DNA from: CAWCTD01 sp963798455
GTDB lineage: Bacteria > Acidobacteriota > Terriglobia > Bryobacterales > Bryobacteraceae
Assembly (NCBI GenBank): GCA_963798455.1
Contig: CAWCTD010000003.1
Coordinates: 496,001-560,000, forward strand
Length of the DNA stretch: 64,000 nucleotides
Reading direction: 5' to 3'
Shown: positions 36,448 through 45,420 of the stretch, one piece after another
How positions within the stretch are numbered: the stretch's first letter is position 1
Layout: every line of letters begins with the position of its first letter
Notes under the pieces: generated by a model
Seen by the model: the letters and a program-made list of their open reading frames with translations, nothing else
What the model was told of the DNA's origin: nothing
Database searches by the model: none
Program-made: the position numbers and the translations under genes

Positions 36448-37425
36448 ATGGACGACTCCACGAGGCGTGCCTTCCTTGAGACCGCGCTGATCTCGACGGC
36501 TGTGCGCCGCAAGGACTTCCAGGCCGCCTACCTGCGCCTTGAGAAGTCAGGCGAGCTCGGCCGCCGCGCCCGTGAACTGCGCGCCATCTACCGCAGTTGC
36601 CACCTTTGCCCCAGGCAGTGCGGGGTGAACCGCCTGAAGGGCGAGAAAGGGGTGTGCTCTTCCACGTCACAGGCCAAAGTGTACTCGGCCCACCCGCACT
36701 TCGGAGAAGAGCGTCCCCTGGTGGGACGCGGGGGCTCCGGCACCATCTTCTTCAGCAACTGCAACCTGCTCTGCGTGTTCTGCCAGAACTGGCAGATCAA
36801 TCATCGCGGCGACGGCTCCTATGTGAGCGACGACGCGATCGGCAAGTTCATGACCGACCTCCAGGGGATCGGTTGTCACAACATCAACCTGGTCACGCCC
36901 ACGCACATCGTGCCCAACATCGTCCAGGGCCTGCGCTGGGCCATCTCCCGCGGTCTGCGCGTGCCTCTGGTTTACAACTGCGGCGGGTACGAGCCGGTCG
37001 AGGTCATCCAACTGCTGGACGGGATCGTGGACATCTACTTGCCCGACTTTAAGTACACCGACGGCGCCATGTCGGAGAAGTATTCCACGGGCGCGCGCGA
37101 CTATCCGGAGCGAGCCGCCGCCGCGATCGAAGAGATGCACCGCCAGGTGGGCGAGCTGGTGGTTGATGAAAACGGCATCGCTCTGCGCGGCTTGATGATC
37201 CGGCACCTCGTCCTGCCCAGCAACATCGCCGGCACCGACAAATTCGTGCGCTTCGTGGCGGAGAAGCTGACCCGTTCGACCTACGTGAACATCATGGCTC
37301 AGTACCATCCCGAGCACAAAGCGCCGGGCATCCCCGAGCTTTCCCGCCGCATCACCAGCGCCGAGTACCAGCAGGCCATCCGCTGGGCCAAAGAGGCGGG
37401 CCTCACGCGCCTGGACCAGGGATAA
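36448..37425 (+). CDS. radical SAM protein of the PflX/COG1313 type
   Basis: A 325-residue protein. The radical SAM cluster motif is CNLLCVFC (Cys105, Cys109, Cys112). Before it lies a cysteine-rich segment, CHLCPRQCGVNRLKGEKGVC (51-70), typical of the PflX-type group related to pyruvate formate-lyase activating enzymes. HNINLVTPTHIVPNI and LVYNCGGYEPVEVI are conserved later blocks. The N terminus (MDDSTRRAFLETALISTAV) looks like a weak Tat leader or just a helix. No glycyl radical enzyme is nearby, so the target is unknown. It overlaps the 3' end of the convergent glycosyltransferase gene by 23 bp. Confidence 0.88.
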   Translation: MDDSTRRAFLETALISTAVRRKDFQAAYLRLEKSGELGRRARELRAIYRSCHLCPRQCGVNRLKGEKGVCSSTSQAKVYSAHPHFGEERPLVGRGGSGTIFFSNCNLLCVFCQNWQINHRGDGSYVSDDAIGKFMTDLQGIGCHNINLVTPTHIVPNIVQGLRWAISRGLRVPLVYNCGGYEPVEVIQLLDGIVDIYLPDFKYTDGAMSEKYSTGARDYPERAAAAIEEMHRQVGELVVDENGIALRGLMIRHLVLPSNIAGTDKFVRFVAEKLTRSTYVNIMAQYHPEHKAPGIPELSRRITSAEYQQAIRWAKEAGLTRLDQG

Positions 37426-38724
37426 GCCGGTCGATCGCGGCGAGGCTCTGCTCCAGCACGGCGGCCGGGTCGGGGTGGTCCACTCGGATGACCTCCTTGG
37501 GCCTGGTCCGGTGGGATACCAGCGGGCAAACATCCGTGGCGAGGCGAATCCCGCGAACACCGTGACCAGGGGCGTGCCGCAAACGGCGGCGGCGTGCTGG
37601 CCGGCCGAATCGTAGCCCACATAAAGCCGGCTCTTCGAGATCATGGCAGCCAGCGCGGCGAAGGAACCCCGCCAGGGCCGGACCTTGGATTCAGGCGCTC
37701 CGCAGCGGGCGATGGCTCGCCGGACCCGCTCTTCCTCCTCGCCGCCGGCTCCCAGGTCAACTACCAGGCGCGCGTCCTTCCGCAGCAGTCCGTGCAGCAA
37801 CTCTTCCTCGTATGGGTCCGGCACACGCTTGGCCGGGTTGTCCCCCACACCCAGATTGACAATAATGCTCGGGTCCGGGCCCATGTCCGGTGTCTCTACC
37901 GGCGCAATGTACGGAGCGGCGTCCGGCACGCCGAAGACCTCCCCCAGCCAGCGTTGCGTGAGAGTGGTCAGAGAATCCTGGCCGTCTCCACCGTAGGAGC
38001 GGCTTTCGAAAAAAAAGTAGTTCGCCTCGGGACAAACGGGAAGCAGCCCGAGTTGTGTCAAGCGGGAGTCGGGGTCGATCACGATGCTGTCCGGCCGGGA
38101 CAATTCGCCCGCGAGGGCCTGGCCCAGCGACAGGCGTTCCCTGAGAGTAGCGTCACGAGCATAAGCCACGGCCAGCGACTGGACTCTCGTGTCGGCGGCG
38201 AATAGTTGATGGCTCTTTTCTCCCCCTACCAGAAAGATAGCGGCCTGGGGGAACCGCCGCTTGGCTGCGTCGAGCGCCACGCTGGTGATGGCGACATCGG
38301 CGCCCAGTGTGACACGCGAAAGCACGTAGACGCGCCGCACCCGGTTCGCATCGCCCCGGTACGGCCGAGGGCGCCGGAGGCGGCGGTATCGCTCCACAAG
38401 TTCTTGTGCGTCACAGCCCGGAGTGACCGAGGCGATGGCCCGCGAGAATATCGCGGCGTACGCTCCGGACAACCGCGGTTCGAATCGGTCCGCGAGGCCC
38501 TCCACAAGCACGCGGAAAAGCGCCCGGCTCCCCTCCCGAGCCAAGCCTTGGTCAGAGGCCGCGGAACACTCCAGCAACCGCTTCAGAGCCCCCTCGGCCC
38601 ACGCCCTTCCTTCGAGGCAGGAGTCCAGGATCTGGTGGGCGATGTCGCGACAGGGTAGGGCTTGCAAGTGACTGATGACTCTCGATTGTACTGCTTTGGG
38701 GCACTCCCCGAAAACCCGCCACAC
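37403..38724 (-). pseudogene. glycosyltransferase family 9-like protein, frameshifted near the C terminus
   Basis: From GTG 38724 the frame encodes an unusual helical N-terminal region of about 120 residues, then a heptosyltransferase-like GT9 core. The core includes VYVLSRVTLGADVAITSVAL, DSIVIDPDSRLTQLGLLPVC and LYVGYDSAGQHAAAVCGTPL. Near 37496-37508 the frame breaks; the sequence EVIRVDHPDPAAVLEQSLA continues in another frame to a TGA at 37403-37405, the expected GT9 end. If not corrected, the original frame runs on antisense to the radical SAM gene for 250 residues, which is clearly spurious. The cause is one missing (or two extra) bases. Confidence 0.82.
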
Positions 38725-38742
38725 CCATCAGTCCAATAAGAA

Positions 38743-38781
38743 AGGGCTTGTCATCCCCAAATGACGGAGACAACAAGCCCT
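38743..38781. promoter_or_regulatory. inverted repeat AGGGCTTGT...ACAAGCCCT
   Basis: The arms are 38743-38751 and 38773-38781, perfect over 9 bp, with a 21-nt loop. There is no T-tract on either side, so it is not an ordinary intrinsic terminator. It lies directly upstream of the GT9-like GTG start on one strand and the small ORF on the other. It could be an operator or an RNA stem. Confidence 0.5.
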
Positions 38782-38816
38782 AATACCGGTTCCGTTACCG
38801 GCAGGAGGAGTGAACC

Positions 38817-38957
38817 TTGAAACCTATGATTCCTTTGGGCCTTACGACCTGCTGCCTGGGTCCCGACGCCCGATCCGGCAGGTCTGCCACCAAAAGCAGA
38901 ATACCACTTCTGGCGCGGGTCTGGAATCCTATCTTTCGGGCACGGACTTGGTACTAA
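38817..38957 (+). CDS. possible 46-aa small protein or leader peptide
   Basis: TTG at 38817 follows GCAGGAGGAGTGAACC, an ideal Shine-Dalgarno with 8-nt spacing. The frame reads LKPMIPLGLTTCCLGPDARS and ends TWY at TAA 38955-38957. An ATG at 38826 is possible but too far from the AGGAGG. The peptide has two adjacent cysteines and no known motif. Two small hairpins precede it. The strong ribosome-binding site is the only solid evidence; a leader peptide for the histidine kinase gene 130 bp downstream is one option. Confidence 0.4.
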   Translation: MKPMIPLGLTTCCLGPDARSGRSATKSRIPLLARVWNPIFRARTWY

Positions 38958-39089
38958 AGTCCCATAGTCCCAGATCTTCGGTCTAGAGTCCAAACATCCT
39001 CGTGAGTTTCTGTCGTGATTCCCCGGCAGACGCGTTCCCGCTCGGGTATATTGGTTATGCTTAGGCGACGCCGAAGACGGGATACGCTC

Positions 39090-40511
39090 ATGAGCCTGCA
39101 AGACCTTTTCGTGGCTGACGCGAAGTCCGACAGGACGGCGGTGCTGGCGGCCGTGGCTTTCCTGATCGCCGCCATCGCCCTAGCCGACCTCAGCAATCTG
39201 AGCTTCGGGCTGTCCCTCGGCTTCTTGTACCTGCTTCCGATTCTGGTCGCCGCTGTTTATCTCACACGTAAGGAGATCCTGGCACTCGCCGTTCTGTGCA
39301 CTCTCCTGCGGGAGGCCTTGGGGCCATTCGCCTGGGACCGGGGCCTGGCGATTCGAAGCGCACTAGGCTTGCTCGCCTACGGCGGTTCCGGCCTTTTTGT
39401 CGCGGAGCTGGCCGGGCGCCGCAGGCGAAGGCAGGAGCAAGCCCGTCAACTCGAGGAGCAGGCCAAACTGCGGGAGGCGGCAGAGCAGCAACTGCGCGCG
39501 CTCATCGAGACCAGCCCCGCGGCCATCCTCACCATGGACATCGAAGGCAACATCAGGCTGGCCAACCAGGCCGCCCTTGAGATGCTGGGGCTGTCACAGG
39601 AGTCTTTGAGCGGAGAGCACGTCGGGCGCTATCTTCCTCTGCTCGCCAGCGTGCCGCCGGCGGATGACACGGGGCGCATGTTCCGCACCATGCTGGAGTG
39701 CAAGGGCCGGCGGAAGAACGGCGAGGTCTTCCCGGCTCATGTCTGGCTGTCCAGCTACACCACCGTTTCGGGCCCCATGCTGGCGGCCATCGTCCTGGAC
39801 ACATCGGAGGAGTTGCGCGACCGCGAGTCTCTGGGATTCGACCAGCTCATGCGCAGCTCCCGCATCCTGATCCGGGCTGTCTCTCACGAGATCCGGAACA
39901 TCTGCGCCGCGATCGCCGTGGTCCACGCCAACCTTCGCAGAGTCCCGGGAATCGAACGCTACGAGGACTTCCAGGCGCTGGGGATGCTGGTCGAGGGGCT
40001 GGGCAAGCTGGTAACGTCGGAACTCCGCGCCGCTTCTCAGAAGACTCCGTCGAGCGTCAACCTGCACGAACTGATCGAGGAGTTCCGCATCATCGTCGAG
40101 CCCCCTTTCGCGGAACTGGAAGTCGCGCTCCAGTGGATGATCTCCGAGGACCTTCCGCCGGTCGCCGCCGAGCGCCACGGACTGCTGCACATCTTCATGA
40201 ACCTGGCCGCCAACAGCCAGCGGGCCCTGCGTGGCGCCGAGGTGAAGCGCATGACGGTCTCGGCCTCTCTGGAGCAGGATCGGGTTGTGGTCCGCTTCGC
40301 CGACACCGGCCCTGGCATCGAACACCCGGAGCTGCTGTTCCAGCCGTTCCGGCATTCCTCGGACGGCGCCGGGCTGGGCCTCTACCTTTCCCGCGCGCTA
40401 GCGCGCTCTTTTGCCGGTGAGCTTCGTTATGAACCCGGGACATATGGCTCCTGTTTCGCCGTGGAACTACCGGCCCTCAGGCCGGAGGGCGCCGCAGTGG
40501 AGTTGGCATGA
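39090..40511 (+). CDS. membrane-bound PAS sensor histidine kinase
   Basis: From ATG 39090 (MSLQDLFVADAKSDRTAVLA) the protein has 473 residues. Three to four membrane segments occur near residues 18-110 (FLIAAIALADLSNLSFGLSL, FLYLLPILVAAVYL), followed by an Arg/Gln coiled-coil linker. A PAS domain comes next (LIETSPAAILTMDIEGNIRL), then an unusual H-box AVSHEIRNICAAIAVVHANL and an ATPase domain with DTGPGI and GAGLGLYLSRALARSFAGEL. The N box (HIFMNLAANSQRAL) is intact. The stop overlaps the response regulator start by 4 nt, so the two form a two-component pair. The signal sensed is unknown. Confidence 0.92.
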   Translation: MSLQDLFVADAKSDRTAVLAAVAFLIAAIALADLSNLSFGLSLGFLYLLPILVAAVYLTRKEILALAVLCTLLREALGPFAWDRGLAIRSALGLLAYGGSGLFVAELAGRRRRRQEQARQLEEQAKLREAAEQQLRALIETSPAAILTMDIEGNIRLANQAALEMLGLSQESLSGEHVGRYLPLLASVPPADDTGRMFRTMLECKGRRKNGEVFPAHVWLSSYTTVSGPMLAAIVLDTSEELRDRESLGFDQLMRSSRILIRAVSHEIRNICAAIAVVHANLRRVPGIERYEDFQALGMLVEGLGKLVTSELRAASQKTPSSVNLHELIEEFRIIVEPPFAELEVALQWMISEDLPPVAAERHGLLHIFMNLAANSQRALRGAEVKRMTVSASLEQDRVVVRFADTGPGIEHPELLFQPFRHSSDGAGLGLYLSRALARSFAGELRYEPGTYGSCFAVELPALRPEGAAVELA

Positions 40512-41164
40512 ACGAACAACCTGTCCAGAAGATCCGCCTTCTGCTCATCGACGATCACGCTCTGTTTCGCGAGGGGCTGGCACGGCTGCTGGCCGCTGAG
40601 CCGGATTTCGAACTGGCGGTTCCCTGCTCGAACGGCGAGGAGGGCCTTCGCGTCCTGGAGACGACGGAAGTCGATCTGGTTCTGCTTGACTACGACCTCG
40701 GGGCGGAGACCGGCAGCCGGTTTCTGGTCCAGGCGGGGCGGGGCGGATTCCAGGGGCGCGTCCTGGTCGTCACGGCCGGGCTGGACGACAGCGAGGTGGC
40801 GGAACTGCTTCGCCTGGGCGTCACGGGGATCTTCCTGAAGCACAACCCTCCCAGCCTTCTGGCCAAGGCCATCCGCAAGGTCATGGAGGGGGAGATCTGG
40901 CTCGACCAGCGGTACCTGAAGATCTTGCTGCAAGAGAGCCGATCCAGTGAACCGGAGAACCGGGGCCGCAAGCTCAGCGACCGCGAGCGCGAGGTTCTCA
41001 AGTTGGTGTTCCAGGGCTTGGCCAACAAGGAGATCGCGGTCCGGTTGCAGGTATCGGAGAGCTCAGTCAAGGCCACCTTGCAGCAGCTCTTCTTCAAGGC
41101 CGGAGTCCGCACGCGCAGTCAGTTGGTGCGCGTGGCGCTGGAACAATACCGGGATTATCTGTAG
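40508..41164 (+). CDS. NarL/LuxR-family response regulator
   Basis: A 218-residue protein. The receiver domain has Asp15/Asp16 (LLIDDHALF), phospho-acceptor Asp61 (VLLDYDLG), Thr89 (VVTAGLDD) and Lys111 (GIFLKHN). The GerE/LuxR-type HTH is LSDREREVLKLVFQGLANKE followed by VSESSVKATLQQLFFKAGVR. It is translationally coupled to the histidine kinase upstream (4-nt overlap) and is followed by a convergent mtnP. The targets cannot be seen; the upstream hairpin-rich gap at 38725-39089 is one place to look. Confidence 0.95.
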   Translation: MNEQPVQKIRLLLIDDHALFREGLARLLAAEPDFELAVPCSNGEEGLRVLETTEVDLVLLDYDLGAETGSRFLVQAGRGGFQGRVLVVTAGLDDSEVAELLRLGVTGIFLKHNPPSLLAKAIRKVMEGEIWLDQRYLKILLQESRSSEPENRGRKLSDREREVLKLVFQGLANKEIAVRLQVSESSVKATLQQLFFKAGVRTRSQLVRVALEQYRDYL

Positions 41165-41184
41165 GGGCGAGGAGCGCCCGGCCC

Positions 41185-42042
41185 TTACAGGTACTTGCCC
41201 ACCAGCAATTCCAGCTTCTTTCGCGCGGCCTCGGGGATGAGCTTGCGATCCGTGATGATGGCGTTCGCCAGCGCCGAGCCGCACTTGCACTGACGCGCGT
41301 TGGGCATGCGCGCCACAGTCGCGGCGACCACGCGGGCGGCATTCTCGGCGTTCTTCATGAGGTTCGAGATGATCTGGTCCACGGTCACCGCGTCGTGCTG
41401 CGGATGCCAGCAATCGTAATCGGTGACCATAGCCACGGTGACGTAGCAGATCTCCGCCTCCCGGGCCAGCTTGGCCTCTTGGAGGTTGGTCATCCCGATG
41501 ACGTCCATGCCCCAGCTCCGGTAAACGTTCGACTCGGCGACCGTGGAGAACGCCGGGCCCTCCATGCACAGGTAGGTGCCGCCTTTTCGGGCATTCACCC
41601 CCGCCCCCAGACAGGCCTGATGGACTGTCTCGGCGAGTTCGGGACAGACGGGGTGCGCAAAGCTGATGTGCGCGACGAGCCCGTCGCCGAAAAAGGTTGA
41701 CACCCGCCCGCGCGTCCGGTCGAAGAACTGATCCGGGATGACGAAGTCCTGAGGCCGGTGCTCTTCTTTCAGCGATCCGACCGCGCTCAGAGAGACGATG
41801 CGCTCCACGCCCAGGGACTTCATCCCGTAAATATTGGCGCGAAAGTTCAGCTCCGACGGCGAAATGCGATGACCACGCCCGTGACGCGCCAGAAAGGCCA
41901 CGTCCTTTCCGGCCAGCTTGCCGACCACGAACTTATCCGAGGGCGCGCCCCAGGGCGTGTCGATTGGGACCTCCGCCTGTGCCTCGAATCCGGGCATGGA
42001 ATAGAGCCCGCTCCCGCCAATGATTCCGATGGTCGCCTTCAA
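41185..42042 (-). CDS. mtnP: S-methyl-5'-thioadenosine phosphorylase
   Basis: MtnP cleaves methylthioadenosine to adenine and methylthioribose 1-phosphate for methionine salvage; its adenine product could feed apt. The family N terminus KATIGIIGGSGLYSMPGF is preceded by TTG 42042, which I take as the start (285 residues); further upstream the frame is antisense to the neighbouring oxidoreductase. Motifs are FLARHGRGHRISPSELNFRA, CMEGPAFSTVAESN and GMTNLQEAKLAREAEICYV. A GNAAT-type motif is not needed. It follows the Gfo/Idh gene by 22 bp on the same strand. Confidence 0.94.
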   Translation of the reverse strand: MKATIGIIGGSGLYSMPGFEAQAEVPIDTPWGAPSDKFVVGKLAGKDVAFLARHGRGHRISPSELNFRANIYGMKSLGVERIVSLSAVGSLKEEHRPQDFVIPDQFFDRTRGRVSTFFGDGLVAHISFAHPVCPELAETVHQACLGAGVNARKGGTYLCMEGPAFSTVAESNVYRSWGMDVIGMTNLQEAKLAREAEICYVTVAMVTDYDCWHPQHDAVTVDQIISNLMKNAENAARVVAATVARMPNARQCKCGSALANAIITDRKLIPEAARKKLELLVGKYL

Positions 42043-42064
42043 GCCATTCTCCTGTGGATGGGGT

Positions 42065-43267
42065 TCAGAGAATCTCTTCGCTGGCGGGGTCCCAGCGCAC
42101 GGTACGCTGTTGCCTGTAGCTTTCCACAGCCATTCGGCAGGCGATGGATACCCGGTAGCCAAGCTCCACCGGGCAGTTGGGCTCCCTCCCCGTCCGGATG
42201 CACTCCAGGAAGTCATGCATGTGCGCGTTGGGCCGAGTTCTGGTCTGCCCCAGCGCCTCGACGCCGTCCGGGAGGTTGACCTTCTGCGGCAGGTAGCGGA
42301 TCTGCTGCCCTCGCGAAAGGGTGCCATGGGTACCAAGGACCTCTTCCGAGGTGCCTAGTTGGTTGTTCCCAAAAGCGGAGTCCCAACTGAACAGAACTCC
42401 CTCCGCGTGCTCCATGGCCACGCTCATGGTGTCCGGCACTTCGCGTCCATCCTTCCACAGGTGGACCCCGCCCAGCATACAGACGGTTTGAGGGATTTGG
42501 AGATCGAGGACCTTGTACCAAAAGGCGAGCTGCTGGGACATATTCTCAAACACATTGCCGCCGGAGTAATCCCAATAGAAGCGCCAGTTCACGTACCGGT
42601 CGGCATCGAAGGCACGTTTGGGGGCTCCTCCGAGAAACGCCTCCCAGGCGATCTGGTCGGGCGTCATGTCAGGGTACACCGGACGGAACCATTGCGGCTT
42701 GCCGCGCGGCGTGTTGCGATACATATGGGCGTGGATGGCCGTAATCTTCCCCACGCGGCCCGTGCCGAGGAACTTCACCGCGTCGGCGTAGAGTCCTGAA
42801 CTGCACGATTGGTGGCCGATTTCGACGGTCTGCCTCCCAGCGCGCCCGCAGGCGTCCCGTACTCGCTTGGCCTCCTCCACGGTGAAGGCCATGGTCTTCT
42901 CAAGGTACACATGCTTGCCGGCCTCCAGGCCAGCCAGCAATTGCTGGGCGTGGAGGTGCTGGGGGGTAGCGATGATAACGGCGTCGATGTCGCGGTCGTC
43001 CAGCAGGGAACGGCTATCGGCATGAGCCCTGGCGGAAGGGAAGACCGTCTTTGCCAGGTCCAGACGACGCGCGCAGATATCCGCCACGCCCGCCACCAGG
43101 GTGTTGCCCGAGGCTAGTGCTTCCCGCGCCAGTTGCGTGCCGCGCTCCCCGGCGCCGATCACTCCTACGCGGACAAGCTCGCTGGCGCCCAGCACGCTGC
43201 AGGGAACCGCTAAAGTCCCGGCAAGTCCCGAGGCCACTCGTCCAATGAACTTTCGGCGTGAATCCAC
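42065..43267 (-). CDS. Gfo/Idh/MocA-family oxidoreductase with Tat-type signal
   Basis: Starting at GTG 43267 the N terminus is DSRRKFIGRVASGLAGTLAV, a twin-arginine leader; an ATG at 43312 gives a longer, less likely form. The length is about 400 residues. The Rossmann core is VGVIGAGERGTQLAREALAS, followed by the family block IATPQHLHAQQLLAGLEAGK and VYLEKTMAFT with the EK(T)P-like catalytic Lys. Such exported Gfo/Idh proteins are common in Acidobacteria and Planctomycetes and act on sugars, but no substrate can be assigned. Confidence 0.9.
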   Translation of the reverse strand: MDSRRKFIGRVASGLAGTLAVPCSVLGASELVRVGVIGAGERGTQLAREALASGNTLVAGVADICARRLDLAKTVFPSARAHADSRSLLDDRDIDAVIIATPQHLHAQQLLAGLEAGKHVYLEKTMAFTVEEAKRVRDACGRAGRQTVEIGHQSCSSGLYADAVKFLGTGRVGKITAIHAHMYRNTPRGKPQWFRPVYPDMTPDQIAWEAFLGGAPKRAFDADRYVNWRFYWDYSGGNVFENMSQQLAFWYKVLDLQIPQTVCMLGGVHLWKDGREVPDTMSVAMEHAEGVLFSWDSAFGNNQLGTSEEVLGTHGTLSRGQQIRYLPQKVNLPDGVEALGQTRTRPNAHMHDFLECIRTGREPNCPVELGYRVSIACRMAVESYRQQRTVRWDPASEEIL

Positions 43268-43411
43268 GAATGCCGTCCCTCTCCTATCCTGTTGGTTCCG
43301 TTGGCATTCCAATCATACCACTGCAGCGGAGGAAGTCGCCCGCGAGCCGGGCGCTCCCGTGGAACAAAACTGCGGCCTCCACGGCCGGGCGGAAGCCTGC
43401 GACGCAGCTAC

Positions 43412-44782
43412 TTAGCGGATCTCCACTACGGTCTGAAACAGAGAGGCTGGCAGTTGGATTCCCAGTGATGTGAGACGTTCGCTGAACTTCGGCCGGATCC
43501 CGGTCGGCTTAAACCGGCCTCTGACCCTCCCATCCTCGGCAAGACCCATCTTGTCGAAGACGAACAGGTCCTGCATGGTCACGAGGTCACCCTCCATGCC
43601 ACAGCACTCGGTGATGTGGGTGACTCGGCGCGTTCCGTCGCTGAGACGGCTGATCTGCACGAAGAGGTCGATCGCTGAGCTCATCTGCTGCCGAATGGCG
43701 CGCATCGGGATGTTGGCGTTGGCCATGCTCAGCATGACCTCCAGCCGCCCAACAGCGTCACGCGGAGAGTTTGAGTGGATCGTGGTGAGCGAGCCGTCAT
43801 GGCCGGTGTTCATGGCTTGCAGCATGTCCAGCGCTTCTTCCCCGCGAACCTCGCCTACGATGATGCGGTCCGGACGCATCCGAAGCGCGTTGACCACGAG
43901 CTGCCGGATCCGTATGGCGCCCGTGCCCTCTATGTTTGCCGGGCGAGCTTCCATGCGAACCACGTGGCGCTGCCGCAATTGCAGCTCCGCGGCATCTTCG
44001 ATGGTGACGATTCGCTCGCCGCCGTCGATGTAGCTGGAGAGCACGTTCAGCAGGGTCGTCTTTCCGGCGCCCGTGCCGCCTGAGATGACGATGTTGAGGC
44101 GAGCCCTCACGCACGCCTGGAGAAAGTCCAGCATGCTTTGAGTGAGTGTCAAGTTCTGCACCAGGGCCTCGGCGGGGAGACGATCGTTTCCGAAACGCCG
44201 GATCGACAGCACGGGGCCGTCCACGGACACCGGAGGAATCACTGCATTCACTCGCGAGCCGTCAGGCAGCCTGGCGTCCACCAGCGGACAGGACGCGTCG
44301 ATGCGCCGGCCGACCCGCGACACGATCTTTTCGATCACACGGATGAGATGGGCGTCGTCTTTGAATTCCACGGGGCTCTCATAGAGCCGCCCGGCTCTCT
44401 CCACATACACCATCTTCGCGGTCGTCACAAGAATATCCGAAATGGTCGGGTCCTGAAGCAGCGGCTCTATGGGGCCCAGCCCAAGCGTCTCCTCCAGCAC
44501 CTCCTCGGCAATCCGGTCCCGCTCCGCCGGCCGCATCCCCCCGCACTCCTCCAGGAGGAGGCTCCGGATGACGCTTCTGAGTTGGGCTTTGCCGTGCTCG
44601 CCCGACATGGAGGAGACCGAGTCCAGGTCGATGCGGTGAGCAAGCTTGCGATGGAGCATGATCTTTAGCTGCAATGGATCCCCAGTGGGGACGGGGAAGA
44701 CGCCGCTTTCAGGAACGAAGCCCATTCCCATGCCGGCTATCGCAATCTGTGGAGTAGGTACTAGATCTGCTAAAGCTCCCAT
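43412..44782 (-). CDS. cpaF: CpaF/TadA-type secretion ATPase
   Basis: A 456-residue type II/IV secretion ATPase of the Tad class. The Walker A is ISGGTGAGKTTLLNVLSSYI; EDAAELQLRQRHVVRMEARP and RPDRIIVGEVRGEEALDMLQ supply the Asp box and Walker B; TGHDGSLTTIHSN is the His box. The N-terminal all-helical region (GHGKAQLRSVIRSLL-like) is normal for CpaF. It would power pilus assembly with the Tad proteins at 26.5-28.4 kb, although the rest of a tad locus is not visible. The ATG at 44782 follows GTGAGGAACC. Confidence 0.93.
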   Translation of the reverse strand: MGALADLVPTPQIAIAGMGMGFVPESGVFPVPTGDPLQLKIMLHRKLAHRIDLDSVSSMSGEHGKAQLRSVIRSLLLEECGGMRPAERDRIAEEVLEETLGLGPIEPLLQDPTISDILVTTAKMVYVERAGRLYESPVEFKDDAHLIRVIEKIVSRVGRRIDASCPLVDARLPDGSRVNAVIPPVSVDGPVLSIRRFGNDRLPAEALVQNLTLTQSMLDFLQACVRARLNIVISGGTGAGKTTLLNVLSSYIDGGERIVTIEDAAELQLRQRHVVRMEARPANIEGTGAIRIRQLVVNALRMRPDRIIVGEVRGEEALDMLQAMNTGHDGSLTTIHSNSPRDAVGRLEVMLSMANANIPMRAIRQQMSSAIDLFVQISRLSDGTRRVTHITECCGMEGDLVTMQDLFVFDKMGLAEDGRVRGRFKPTGIRPKFSERLTSLGIQLPASLFQTVVEIR

Positions 44783-45199
44783 ATCAGTGGTTCCTCACAC
44801 CAAATATATCCCAACTGTGGAAAGAAATGCTTATCTTTCTTGCGGGTAGAAGCGTACCTCGTTTTCTCAACGGCTCACTGAAGCAGTACTACTCTGAGCC
44901 TGAGCTACGGGTAGGAAAGTGCCTAGAAGCAATACATTACGCTTAGTACTACTAAAATTGTATACCCACAAATGAGAAACAAAACTAGCGCACTAGCGGG
45001 TAGTATGGGAGAACTAAATATGCGCGTTAGGGGGGGCAAGACCTGCTTCCGGGTTGGAGCAACTACCCTGCGGAGGATCCGTCGCTGCGATGGCGGGCAC
45101 AGAACCACCCTTCGAGTGCCAAGAGAAGCACCTTGCAGTCGTCGACCTCTCCACCGGCCTTATCCGGCGGTAAGGCCGATTCAGCCGGTGCTGTGACTC
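44783..45199. other. 417-bp AT-richer gap upstream of cpaF
   Basis: The stretch from 44785 to 45030 is visibly richer in A/T than its surroundings (for example GTATACAATTTTAGTAGTAC on the minus strand), consistent with a promoter region for cpaF. I see no convincing gene: one minus-strand frame (44923-45108) ends in a hydrophobic run, ASALVLFLICGYTILVV, but has no ribosome-binding site or known relatives. The 45155-45178 hairpin belongs to the small gene described next. Confidence 0.5.
45155..45178 (-). terminator. hairpin after the 33-aa membrane gene
   Basis: CGGCCTTA and TAAGGCCG are perfect 8-bp arms around an 8-nt loop, 21 bp downstream of the small gene stop at 45200. There is no clear T-run after it, so it may be a weak or Rho-assisted terminator or an RNA-stabilising stem. 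Confidence 0.45.
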
Positions 45200-45301
45200 C
45201 TATTCGGTGCTCTTTCTCTTGCGACGGCGAAGCAGGTAGAGCACGAGCAGAGCTAGGGCCGCAATCAGCAGGATGGCGGTCACTGTGGTCGGGTTTTGCA
45301 T
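45200..45301 (-). CDS. 33-aa single-pass membrane protein
   Basis: The minus-strand frame runs from ATG 45301 to TAG 45200-45202. The protein starts MQNPTT, continues with a strong helix VTAILLIAALALLVLYLL and ends with RRRKRKSTE, so it is predicted to be N-out with a basic cytoplasmic tail. AACAGGAGAACAGG precedes the start by about 10 nt. A hairpin lies just downstream. It sits between rpoC and cpaF. The composition is far from random for this GC-rich frame, which supports a real small gene. Function unknown. Confidence 0.6.
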   Translation of the reverse strand: MQNPTTVTAILLIAALALLVLYLLRRRKRKSTE

Positions 45302-45420
45302 CAGAACCTGTTCTCCTGTTCCATGGGCTACTAGGGAGAATATACAGCACTTTCCCGATTAAGTCATTTGTTTTTTTGAGAAAATGAAGTTTTTTCGACG
45401 CAGCCCCTGGCGCGAGGTGT

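Larger units (their letters stand above)
38725..39089. other. 365-bp divergent gap with hairpins and a small ORF
   Basis: Between the GT9-like gene and the histidine kinase lie a 9-bp perfect inverted repeat (38743-38751 with 38773-38781), a small hairpin CCGGT-TCCGTT-ACCGG (38786-38801), a strong AGGAGG and a 46-codon ORF (described separately). No canonical sigma70 promoter stands out. The arrangement looks like a structured leader. Confidence 0.5.

Noticed and set aside
44923..45108. 61-codon minus-strand ORF with a hydrophobic end
   Set aside because: The hydrophobicity follows from local AT-richness; there is no Shine-Dalgarno and the N-terminal half looks random.
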